NCBI GenBank assembly: GCA_946482615.1
Contig: CAMLSF010000066.1
Coordinates: 1 to 18,518, forward strand
DNA: 18,518 bases
DNA from: an uncultured Chromatiaceae bacterium
Lineage (GTDB): Bacteria > Pseudomonadota > Gammaproteobacteria > Enterobacterales > Alteromonadaceae
Direction of reading: 5' to 3'
The notes under the pieces were generated by a model. That model was not told the origin of the DNA. It did no database searches and saw only the letters and a program-made list of their open reading frames with translations. A program made the position numbers and the translations under genes. Below, in pieces: positions 1 through 6,338 of the stretch. Each line of letters starts with the position of its first letter. The first letter of the stretch is position 1.

Positions 1-1469
1 TCGTCCCCCATAGAGCCTACAGCTTCCTGACCGTCTTTGGCTAAGACAGACACAACCTGTTCAATTTCTTCGTAGCTGTAATTAAACAGCTTGTGGTAGA
101 CCATCATCTGATCGTCAGTAAAAACGCGTTTACCAATTAAGTCAGTCTCAAACTGCTCGTAAGGCACCAATCGTTGCACGTTGGCGGATAACCATTGACG
201 ATACGGATGGCGAACCATTAAATCCTGGTCAATTTCTTCTGAGCGCCAGATTTTTCCTGTCTGCGTATCCACAGCCAGCATTTCGCCCGGGCCAACGCGG
301 CCTTTTTCCTGCACTTCATCAGGTGTGTAGTCCCAGATGCCAACTTCAGAAGCCAGCGTAATTAATTTGTCTTTGGTAATCACAAAGCGGGCAGGGCGCA
401 AGCCGTTGCGGTCCAGGTTACAGGCCACATGCTGACCGTTGGTCATCACTATACCGGCAGGGCCATCCCAGGGCTCCATATGCATGGAGTTAAACTCGTA
501 GAAGGCCTTTAAGTTATCGTCCATGACTTTGTTGCCTTGCCATGCCGGCGGGACCAGCAAACGCATAGCACGGAATAAGTCCATACCACCGGCCAGCAGC
601 AATTCCAGCATATTGTCTAAAGAGCTGGAATCAGAGCCTGACTGGCTGACAAAAGGTGCTGCAGTGGGCAAATCCGGTAATAAAGGCGAAGCAAACTTGT
701 ATTGACGGGCACGGGCCCATTGTCTGTTGCCTGTGATGGTATTAATTTCGCCGTTATGAGCTAAAAAGCGGAATGGCTGTGCCAAAGCCCAACGTGGCAT
801 AGTGTTGGTGGAGAAACGCTGGTGGAATACACAAATAGCGGTTTCCATCCGAACGTCTGCTAAGTCCAGATAAAAACGCGGCAAATCTGCCGGCATCATC
901 AGGCCTTTAAATACTGTCACCAGACAGGAAAAACTCGGGACATAAAAATCTGTGTCGTTGGTCAGCTGTTTTTCAATCCGGCGTCTGACCATATAAAGCC
1001 GGCGCTCTAAATCATGGTCATTCCAGCCAGGCTGAGCGCTGACAAAAGCCTGTTTTATTTGTGGCATAGAAGATAGCGCTAAATCACCCAGCACGCATGT
1101 GTCTGTTGGCATATCACGCCAGCCGACCAGAGTCAGAGTCTCACGGGTAATTTCCTGTTCAATGATAGCGCGCGCCAGTTCGGCTTTGACCGGATCCTGA
1201 CTTAAGAAGAAGATGCCCACCCCATACTTTTTGCCTAAAACCCAGCCTTTCTCCTCTGCAATAGCACGGAAAAAACTATCGGGTTTTTGCATTAACAGGC
1301 CACAACCATCACCTGTTTTCCCATCCGCTGAAATTCCACCTCTGTGCTGCATACGGTCTAAACCGCTAATCGCAGTGCGCACAATACGGTGGCTGGCGAC
1401 GCCTTCTAAATGAGCGATCAGACCAAAGCCACAGTTCTCTCTTGCCTGACTGTGGTGATACAACGCCAT
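1..1469 (-). CDS. gltB: Glutamate synthase (NADPH) large subunit, N-terminal part
   Basis: The first 489 codons of GltB are present; the rest runs off the window's left edge (family length about 1500 residues). GltB makes glutamate from glutamine and 2-oxoglutarate with the small subunit GltD in the cytoplasm. The visible part is the class-II glutaminase domain. The protein starts MALYHHSQARENCGFG, and Cys13 would be the N-terminal nucleophile exposed after removal of a 12-residue propeptide. Other visible family signatures are HRGGISADGKTGDGCG, RFSTNT, HNGEINTITGNR and the EPWDGPAGI stretch. The N-terminus resembles Pseudomonas GltB. The start is supported by GGAGG (1477-1481 on the opposite strand) seven bases upstream. 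No frameshift was seen. gltD would be expected beyond the window. Confidence 0.95.
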   Translation of the reverse strand, partial: MALYHHSQARENCGFGLIAHLEGVASHRIVRTAISGLDRMQHRGGISADGKTGDGCGLLMQKPDSFFRAIAEEKGWVLGKKYGVGIFFLSQDPVKAELARAIIEQEITRETLTLVGWRDMPTDTCVLGDLALSSMPQIKQAFVSAQPGWNDHDLERRLYMVRRRIEKQLTNDTDFYVPSFSCLVTVFKGLMMPADLPRFYLDLADVRMETAICVFHQRFSTNTMPRWALAQPFRFLAHNGEINTITGNRQWARARQYKFASPLLPDLPTAAPFVSQSGSDSSSLDNMLELLLAGGMDLFRAMRLLVPPAWQGNKVMDDNLKAFYEFNSMHMEPWDGPAGIVMTNGQHVACNLDRNGLRPARFVITKDKLITLASEVGIWDYTPDEVQEKGRVGPGEMLAVDTQTGKIWRSEEIDQDLMVRHPYRQWLSANVQRLVPYEQFETDLIGKRVFTDDQMMVYHKLFNYSYEEIEQVVSVLAKDGQEAVGSMGD

Positions 1470-1910
1470 GACTCTTCCTCCAACCTGTCCTGTAAAATAA
1501 ATATACCCTGAGCCTCTGAAACTGCTGCTTTGTAAACCTGCTGCGGTCACTTCAAGGACAGAGTAAGACTATGTTCCTGAAGTTCCATCAGTTGTTGCAG
1601 TGCTGCAATATCATCTGCGCATGGGTAAAAATGTTAAATTTATGAATTATTATTCTTTTATTTGGCGTTTTTATCCCTGAAAGAAAACAACAGCTCTTGT
1701 TTCAGTCAGTTAGGTGGTCCGCATAGTTGTTTTTATGGCGTTTAGACGTCTATCCATAAATAGACAATTAGATATACCCAGATCGGATGGAAATTGCAAG
1801 ACCAGTCTGGCGCATTTAACTGACTATTTTGCCGAAGCCTGTGATAAGGCGGTTTTGTAATAAAATTACATAAACAGGGCTTTTTTGCTGGATTTTGCGG
1901 AAGGGAGTGA
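1470..1910 (-). other. Gene-free leader and promoter region of gltB
   Basis: About 440 bases between the folE2 terminator and gltB hold no convincing gene. The part from about 1640 to 1860 is AT-rich and contains the promoter and operator candidates listed separately. If the promoter near 1771-1799 is correct, the gltB mRNA has a leader of about 295 bases. On the minus strand near 1560-1600 a 13-codon ORF (MELQEHSLTLSLK) exists, but it has no good ribosome-binding site and I do not call it. Confidence 0.5.
1743..1799 (-). promoter_or_regulatory. Candidate gltB promoter with operator-like inverted repeats
   Basis: On the minus strand TTGCAA (1794-1799) is followed after 17 bases by TATATC (1771-1776). 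This is a weak sigma-70 match. Just downstream, around the predicted start of transcription, are the 10-bp palindrome TAGACGTCTA (1743-1752) and the inverted repeat GTCTAT (1748-1753) / ATAGAC (1760-1765) with six bases between. So three TAGAC half-sites in alternating orientation lie in 23 bases, which suggests a dimeric repressor site. The regulator is unknown, and both hexamers depart from consensus. Confidence 0.3.
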
Positions 1911-1940
1911 AAAAAAAGGCCGCAGAAGCAGCCTTTTTTT
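1911..1940 (-). terminator. Rho-independent terminator after folE2
   Basis: AAAAAAAGGC (1911-1920) and GCCTTTTTTT (1931-1940) form a perfect 10-bp stem around a 10-base loop. Read on the minus strand it ends in a run of T and lies 30 bases past the folE2 stop codon. It separates folE2 from gltB. Confidence 0.85.
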
Positions 1941-1969
1941 GTAATTTAAACGATATTTTTATGCGGAAC

Positions 1970-2896
1970 TTATGCGTGATAACCGTTTGAAACACCTTTG
2001 ACTGTCACAGCTACAGCATCATGTGCGTGCAGAGACTCATAGTGGTTGACCCGCAGCCAGAAATCATCAAATTCAGATAACTGGTTCAGCGCATGTTTTA
2101 AACGACGGGCTGCATCCTCACAGAACATCAGGTTCTGACCGTTTAAGCGGGCAAACTCCTGCTCGTCAGCACGTTTAACTGCAGCCTGTACCGGAGTTTG
2201 CAGCGCATCTTCAATAGCGTCTATTAGCGCAATCACAGGGAAGTCTGTAACTTTATGGTTCAGCTGTACTTTTATTTCAGCCACAGAACGTTGGCTGTGT
2301 GGCGTCGCCACTATACCCTGAGTAGTGCCTAACCAGTCTTTGACTTGTTCTGCATTGACCTGAGTGTGACCGGCAAACTTAGCGACAAAAGCGTCCTGAA
2401 TAAGTTGACGTGCTAACGCGGCTGAACAAGGACAAGTGGAAGAATAAGGCACATCTACCTTCATCTCTACACCTAACCTGCCATCTTTTAACTGGCCTGT
2501 GATAGTCACAGGGTAAGCCTTCCAGCCTTGTTTTTCAGTGATCAGCGCTTTGCGGCGCAAATGCAGTTCAAAGTCAAACTTCACAAAAGCATGGGTACTT
2601 AAGTCTTCATGGCTGCTGATAAAACCGTGCAGCAGTTCACTTAAAGTCGCAAAACTTAAGCTGGATTCAATCGACAGCTGATCCAATAACAGATAAAGCC
2701 TGGACATATGAATGCCTTTGGCTTTTGGATCTTTTAAGTTTACGAAAGCTTCAACTTTGGCGCTGACCTGACGTGGTGCTTCTCCTGCCACACTAAACAT
2801 CAGTGGCAGTTCAATATTGCTCATGCCAACCCATTCCAGCACGCCTTCAGTGGTGGCGGATGAATGGTTAGCTATATCTGGCATAGTGGTCGGCAT
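1970..2896 (-). CDS. folE2: GTP cyclohydrolase FolE2 (type IB)
   Basis: The 308-residue protein converts GTP to 7,8-dihydroneopterin triphosphate, the first step of folate (and queuosine-type) synthesis, in the cytoplasm. Family signatures are [10 protein letters not shown] (residues 23-32), KGIHMSRLY (60-68), [12 protein letters not shown] (107-118), the metal-binding STCPCSAAL (153-161, Cys155 and Cys157), HSQRS and the C-terminal [13 protein letters not shown] and [13 protein letters not shown]. The reading frame stays open upstream to an ATG at 3094. I chose the ATG at 2896 because GGAG (2902-2905) lies five bases before it, the length then matches the family (about 300 residues), and the upstream stretch contains the previous operon's terminator and this gene's promoter. 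It is monocistronic, with a terminator 30 bases downstream. FolE2 is known in some bacteria as the zinc-independent alternative to FolE under Zur control. I saw no clear Zur box here. Confidence 0.95.
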   Translation of the reverse strand: MPTTMPDIANHSSATTEGVLEWVGMSNIELPLMFSVAGEAPRQVSAKVEAFVNLKDPKAKGIHMSRLYLLLDQLSIESSLSFATLSELLHGFISSHEDLSTHAFVKFDFELHLRRKALITEKQGWKAYPVTITGQLKDGRLGVEMKVDVPYSSTCPCSAALARQLIQDAFVAKFAGHTQVNAEQVKDWLGTTQGIVATPHSQRSVAEIKVQLNHKVTDFPVIALIDAIEDALQTPVQAAVKRADEQEFARLNGQNLMFCEDAARRLKHALNQLSEFDDFWLRVNHYESLHAHDAVAVTVKGVSNGYHA

Positions 2897-2921
2897 GCAT
2901 ACTCCAATGTCGTCAAATGCT

Positions 2922-2944
2922 GGGATCATGTTCAGCATGACCCC
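2922..2944 (-). promoter_or_regulatory. Strong stem-loop in the folE2 leader
   Basis: GGGATCATG (2922-2930) pairs with CATGACCCC (2936-2944) to make nine base pairs (one G-U in the minus-strand RNA) around a five-base loop. It lies 16 bases upstream of the folE2 Shine-Dalgarno and has no T run, so it is not a terminator. It may influence mRNA stability or translation. It also buries two other in-frame ATG codons, which supports the start at 2896. Confidence 0.5.
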
Positions 2945-2962
2945 GCTAAAAATTTGGCGCAC

Positions 2963-2997
2963 TTTATACCATATTTTGCCGTCAGGGCCGGTATAAA
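2963..2997 (-). promoter_or_regulatory. Candidate folE2 promoter (extended -10) within an inverted repeat
   Basis: On the minus strand TGGTATAAA (2963-2971) fits an extended -10 element (TGnTATAAT), about 67 bases from the folE2 start codon. No good -35 box is seen. The -10 is one arm of a perfect inverted repeat, TTTATACC (2963-2970) and GGTATAAA (2990-2997), with 19 bases between. The second arm sits near the -35 position, as an operator for a regulator of folE2 might. Confidence 0.4.
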
Positions 2998-3039
2998 ATC
3001 TGTGCAATATAAGCTGATTTTTTTCGAACAGCTTAAACG

Positions 3040-3080
3040 AAAAAAGCGAATACCCGACTAAATTTGTCGGATATTCGCTT
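3040..3080 (-). terminator. Rho-independent terminator of the carrier-iadA operon
   Basis: AAGCGAATA (3044-3052) pairs with TATTCGCTT (3072-3080), and CCGAC (3054-3058) with GTCGG (3066-3070), with one mismatch between and a seven-base loop. On the minus strand the stem runs into six T (3040-3045, partly inside the stem). It ends the transcript coming from the iadA operon and isolates folE2 from it. Confidence 0.85.
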
Positions 3081-3249
3081 AATTGGGATGGCAAAACAGA
3101 AATTCAACTCTTCACAACAGTTATAGCCAAAGTAATAGGGGGCTCAGGGTAAAGACAACAGCCCCAGGCTCTGGCCGCATAACTTAGCTGCGAGACTCTG
3201 AACTGAGTACGCAGCCAACAAAGTTGCAGTTTTAAACACCAGGCGGATA
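3081..3249 (-). other. 3' untranslated region of the iadA operon with a two-part stem-loop
   Basis: No gene is visible between iadA and its terminator. A hairpin lies 35 bases past the iadA stop: GCTGCG (3187-3192) with CGCAGC (3210-3215), and inside it ACTC (3195-3198) with GAGT (3205-3208). A second inverted repeat, GGGGCT / AGCCCC, lies near 3140-3165. Neither has a T run. They may protect the mRNA 3' end or act as weak pause sites. Confidence 0.4.
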
Positions 3250-4431
3250 TCAGCGCTCAAAAGTTCCTTTCACTACAGCCTGGCCGTTTTTAACTAATTG
3301 ACGGCCTTTGGCAAACACATCACGGATAGTTAAATCTGTTTTATGTAAAACGACTAAGTCCGCATCCAGACCTGCTGCAATGCGGCCTTTTTGTTTTAGT
3401 CCCAATACAGCGGCCGGGGCTTTAGTGATAGCGGTAATAGCGTCAGATAAAGGCACCTGATACTCAAGCACAGCCTGTCGGGCGACCTGATACAAGCTTT
3501 GCACTTTGCCTACTTCTAAACCAACTAACTCGGCGTCTGCGTTATAGATGGGTAAACTGGCGTTGCCGTCTGAGCTTAAAGTTAAGTTCATCGCTGGTAT
3601 TCCGGCTTGCAAGGCTCTGGCTAAAGCTTCAGCTGCCAGCACTTCTCCATGCAACACATCATAAGATGTTGTGCTGCTGGTAAAATCTATAACGCCTCCG
3701 GCTTTTGCAAACTCAATACCGGCCTGAAACAGTGCTTCATTGCGGTTAATATGAGTAGGGTAGAACTGGGATAATTTCAGCTCTGTGCCCGCAACTGCTT
3801 GCCAAAGCGGCTGCAACAAGGTCTCACCGCTGCCGACATGGACACTGACCACACCAGCTTTTCCTGACAAAATCCCGCCCACTTTAGCCGCAGCAGCCAC
3901 TTTACGTATTTCATCAATAGTTGGCTGAGAAGAGCGGAAATCGCTGATGGCTATTTCACCAACCCCTATAAACTTGTCGATAAGGATCAGATCATCAGTG
4001 ACAGAACCCATTAAAGTCCGGCATGGAATTTCGTAAGAGCCTGTATGGCAATAAGTTGTGATGCCTTCGGTATCCAGAGCATGGGCTTTGGCCAAAAGGT
4101 TCGTTAAGGTTCTGGTGGTGGCATCAGTACCAAGCACACCTATAGCTGTAGTGACTCCGCCTAAAGTTGCATCTGTTAATTGCATTTCAGGCGTTCTGCT
4201 GGCAAAACCACCTTCGCCACCACCGCCAATAAAATGTACTAATGAATCAACAAAACCCGGTACTAAATAGCAGTTGCTGGCGTCTATGACCTCAACAGGT
4301 AAGTTTGAATTGCCAATGTTTAAATCCACACCCAAAGCTGCGATTTGTTGGCCTGCAACCAGAAGATCCATAACTCCTGTATCTTGCGGGCTTAGAATAT
4401 GGGCATTTTTAAATAGTTTGATGCTGCTCAT
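3250..4431 (-). CDS. iadA: IadA-like isoaspartyl dipeptidase (amidohydrolase superfamily)
   Basis: The 393-residue protein is similar along its whole length to E. coli IadA, a binuclear-zinc enzyme that cleaves beta-aspartyl dipeptides from damaged proteins. Matching blocks are LVPGFVD..VHFIGGGGEGG, GSYEIP (Tyr132), AISD.RSSQP, HVGSGE (His198), PTHINRN (His227), TLSSDGNASLP (Asp288) and KGRIAAGLDADLVVL. Two key positions differ. The HxH metal motif reads Leu64-Val-His66, so the first histidine is replaced. The carbamylated-lysine position reads GVGEIAISD (Glu159), as I recall for part of the family, followed by SDFR where SDHR is usual. The reaction is therefore less certain than the fold. 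The start at 4431 was chosen over an upstream ATG at 4470 because AAAGGA lies six bases before it and the upstream start would overlap the carrier gene. It is second in an operon, 19 bases behind the carrier. Confidence 0.8.
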   Translation of the reverse strand: MSSIKLFKNAHILSPQDTGVMDLLVAGQQIAALGVDLNIGNSNLPVEVIDASNCYLVPGFVDSLVHFIGGGGEGGFASRTPEMQLTDATLGGVTTAIGVLGTDATTRTLTNLLAKAHALDTEGITTYCHTGSYEIPCRTLMGSVTDDLILIDKFIGVGEIAISDFRSSQPTIDEIRKVAAAAKVGGILSGKAGVVSVHVGSGETLLQPLWQAVAGTELKLSQFYPTHINRNEALFQAGIEFAKAGGVIDFTSSTTSYDVLHGEVLAAEALARALQAGIPAMNLTLSSDGNASLPIYNADAELVGLEVGKVQSLYQVARQAVLEYQVPLSDAITAITKAPAAVLGLKQKGRIAAGLDADLVVLHKTDLTIRDVFAKGRQLVKNGQAVVKGTFER

Positions 4432-4450
4432 CGATAGTCCTTTGTTATTC

Positions 4451-5932
4451 TTATTGGTAGCCAATGGCAACTGCCACTAATACAGCCAGACTCGCTAAAG
4501 CAAAAAGCCAAAGCTGCAAACGCCAGGCAAACTTTGCCCATAACATCCAGTCCACCCTCACCACACCTAAACAACCAATAAGGGAGGCCGAGGTGGGTAC
4601 TATGCAGTTGGTTAAACCATCACCCAATTGAAAAGCTAATACTGCGATTTGGCGGGACACGCCAACCAAATCAGACAAAGGTGCCACCAAAGGCATAGTT
4701 AAAGCGGCCTGGCCTGAACCTGAAGTGACAAAAAAGTTAAACACCGACTGGAAAATCAACATAAACCAGGCTGAAACATAAGCGGAAAAACCATCAAAAC
4801 TGCTGCCGGCATAATAAAGCACAGTATTGAGTACCGAAGGTTCTGTGGCTTTGTCACCACCTAACAACAGCACTATGCCTTTGGCCATACCTACTATCAT
4901 GGCGGCAGGTAATAACTCGGCAGCACCTTGTTTAAAGGCATCCGCAGATTCATTGACAGTCAGACGTTTACCAGCAATAGCCAGAATAGCTGTGGCTATA
5001 CCCAAAGCAAAAAACTGAGTGGCAATTTCCGGTATATAGTAGCCGCGGGCTACCACACCCCAAATCACCCAAATAATACCTGCGACAAAAAGTAATAAGA
5101 TGGCAGCATCCAGCTTGCCAAAAGAACTGCTTTGCTGTTCCTGCTGCTGAGCTCTGAGTTTTTGATCTGAAGCAAAACTGACGGAAAGCTCCGGGTTCTT
5201 TTTAATTTTGGCGGCATAACGCATGGTGAAAATAATGCCAAATAAAGTAAACAGCAGCCAAAGCACTATACGGTAGTCTGCACCTGACATCAGAGGTAAA
5301 CCGGCAATACCCTGAGCTATAGCGACACTAAAAGGGTTCATCCAGGAGGTTGCAAAACCAATTTGGGTGGCAATGTAAGTCACCAGCACAGTAGTGATAG
5401 CGTCGTAGCCTAAAGCCAACATCAAAGGCAGTAACACTATACAAAAGGCGATGGCTTCTTCGCCCATGCCAAAAACAGCACCACCTAAAGAAAACAGCAG
5501 AAACATTAGCGGGATAAATAAAAAGTCTATGTCTTTGGTTTTGGCTATTAAGGCCAGAATACCGTTGTTGACAGCACCTGTTTTCATAATGATGCCAAAA
5601 GCACCACCGGTCAGCAGAATAAAGGCGATAACACCAATAGCGGCGCCCATTTTGTCGCCTGACACCATACCTTCAAAGGCATAGTTTAAAAAGCCAACCT
5701 GACCGCCTTCACCAAACAAAGGCACAGCTTTGTTTTGTTCGGCCGCAAACTGAAAGCTGGAGGGATCAATACGGGCTTTTACTGTTTCACCAGCGGCATT
5801 GACAGTTTCCGGCAGCATCTGAAAAGAACCGGCAGGAATAAGGTGTGATGCAATAGCTGCAGCTATCATCACAAAAAAGAGTATGACAAAAGCATCCGGC
5901 ATGCTGACCGGTTTTTTATTGGTAACTTGCAT
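4451..5932 (-). CDS. YfcC/DcuC-family (C4-dicarboxylate-type) membrane carrier
   Basis: The 493-residue inner-membrane protein has about a dozen hydrophobic segments (for example residues 13-34, 96-117, 137-155, 162-190, 221-238, 276-298, 304-321, 339-358, 385-402, 471-491). A long charged and Gln-rich cytoplasmic-type loop lies at 240-272. Family-like motifs are FGMGEEAIAF (154-163), TSWMNPFSVAIAQ (195-207), the SGSGQAALTMPL hairpin (404-415) and QLGDGLTNCIVPTSAS (435-450). Such signatures occur in the YfcC/DcuC branch of the ion-transporter superfamily, secondary carriers for dicarboxylates, amino acids or small peptides. Its partner is the isoaspartyl-dipeptidase-like gene 19 bases downstream, so an aspartyl peptide or a related acid is a reasonable guess for the substrate. 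No substrate can be read from the sequence. The start has AGG nine bases upstream. The leader is structured (see separate entries). Confidence 0.85.
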   Translation of the reverse strand: MQVTNKKPVSMPDAFVILFFVMIAAAIASHLIPAGSFQMLPETVNAAGETVKARIDPSSFQFAAEQNKAVPLFGEGGQVGFLNYAFEGMVSGDKMGAAIGVIAFILLTGGAFGIIMKTGAVNNGILALIAKTKDIDFLFIPLMFLLFSLGGAVFGMGEEAIAFCIVLLPLMLALGYDAITTVLVTYIATQIGFATSWMNPFSVAIAQGIAGLPLMSGADYRIVLWLLFTLFGIIFTMRYAAKIKKNPELSVSFASDQKLRAQQQEQQSSSFGKLDAAILLLFVAGIIWVIWGVVARGYYIPEIATQFFALGIATAILAIAGKRLTVNESADAFKQGAAELLPAAMIVGMAKGIVLLLGGDKATEPSVLNTVLYYAGSSFDGFSAYVSAWFMLIFQSVFNFFVTSGSGQAALTMPLVAPLSDLVGVSRQIAVLAFQLGDGLTNCIVPTSASLIGCLGVVRVDWMLWAKFAWRLQLWLFALASLAVLVAVAIGYQ

Positions 5933-5938
5933 GAAAAT

Positions 5939-6001
5939 TTACCTGTTGAGTTGATATAACAGCGCCGTCTTTGACCATACTGTAGTTAAAAAAGACGGCA
6001 T
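5939..6001 (-). CDS. Possible 20-residue leader peptide before the carrier gene
   Basis: On the minus strand an ATG at 6001 opens 20 codons (MPSFLTTVWSKTALLYQLNR) that stop at TAA (5939-5941), six bases before the carrier start. The carrier's AGG ribosome-binding site overlaps the last codon and the stop. The ORF contains a perfect inverted repeat (5964-5972 / 5991-5999), so ribosome movement on it could affect folding. Its own ribosome-binding site is poor, and an ORF of this length can occur by chance. Confidence 0.25.
   Translation of the reverse strand: MPSFLTTVWSKTALLYQLNR
5964..5999 (-). promoter_or_regulatory. Stem-loop in the carrier-iadA leader
   Basis: GCCGTCTTT (5964-5972) and AAAGACGGC (5991-5999) are perfect 9-base arms around an 18-base loop. 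The hairpin lies about 30 bases upstream of the carrier start codon, with no T run on its 3' side in the direction of transcription, so it is not a standard terminator. It may be an RNA element or an operator. Confidence 0.5.
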
Positions 6002-6027
6002 AAATAACCAGGACCAGCAGTGAACTG

Positions 6028-6076
6028 GTGGTTTGGCTACTCGTTAAACCACTCCGAAAGGTAGTAAGGCGAGTAG
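6028..6076 (-). promoter_or_regulatory. Pseudoknot-capable element in the carrier-iadA leader
   Basis: Two perfect 7-bp inverted repeats interlock. GTGGTTT (6028-6034) pairs with AAACCAC (6046-6052), and CTACTCG (6037-6043), inside that loop, pairs with CGAGTAG (6070-6076). The order is that of an H-type pseudoknot, or alternatively of two mutually exclusive stems. A further hairpin ACCAG (6013-6017) / CTGGT (6025-6029) adjoins and shares two bases with the first stem. If transcription starts upstream of 6076 this lies in the 5' leader of the carrier gene, about 95-145 bases before its start codon. I do not recognise a known riboswitch class. Confidence 0.35.
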
Positions 6077-6338
6077 TAATATGTAGTCAGCGATAAAGCT
6101 TTTTTCAGCATATTACAACGAAGATGAAATATTTTAAGGTGTCTAGAATTAACCAGTTATCCGACAGCTGTCAATCAAAGTTGTATGCTGTGGCGCCTTG
6201 ATGCTCAAAAATTGTTCTTGTTCCGTAGTTTTCCCTAACTCTGTTACGAAAATTTACAGGACAAGTCTCAAGTTAATCTGGCAGACTTAATGCCTTCAGT
6301 TTACTGTTTTTGCGGGCAGTTTCTTTAGCAGGCATTTA
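6077..6338. promoter_or_regulatory. Divergent promoter region between the carrier operon and arcB
   Basis: No gene is seen. On the minus strand a perfect TTGACA (6169-6174) is followed after 16-18 bases by only weak -10 candidates (near 6145-6153). It may be the carrier promoter. It overlaps the palindrome GACAGCTGTC (6163-6172), an operator candidate. For arcB, TTGTTC near 6219-6233 could be a -35 box, but no good -10 follows. The arcB promoter is therefore not located with confidence. Confidence 0.3.

Noticed and set aside
523..1413. Plus-strand ORFs of 60-66 codons inside gltB
   Set aside because: They are antisense to a well-conserved GltB glutaminase domain and show no protein signature.
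1560..1630. Short open stretch on the minus strand upstream of gltB (ends ...SLTLSLK)
   Set aside because: The ORF from its only ATG is 13 codons, has no ribosome-binding site and lies in a leader region.
4058..5684. Plus-strand ORFs opposite the iadA-like and carrier genes
   Set aside because: They are shadows of conserved minus-strand genes with low-complexity composition and no ribosome-binding sites.
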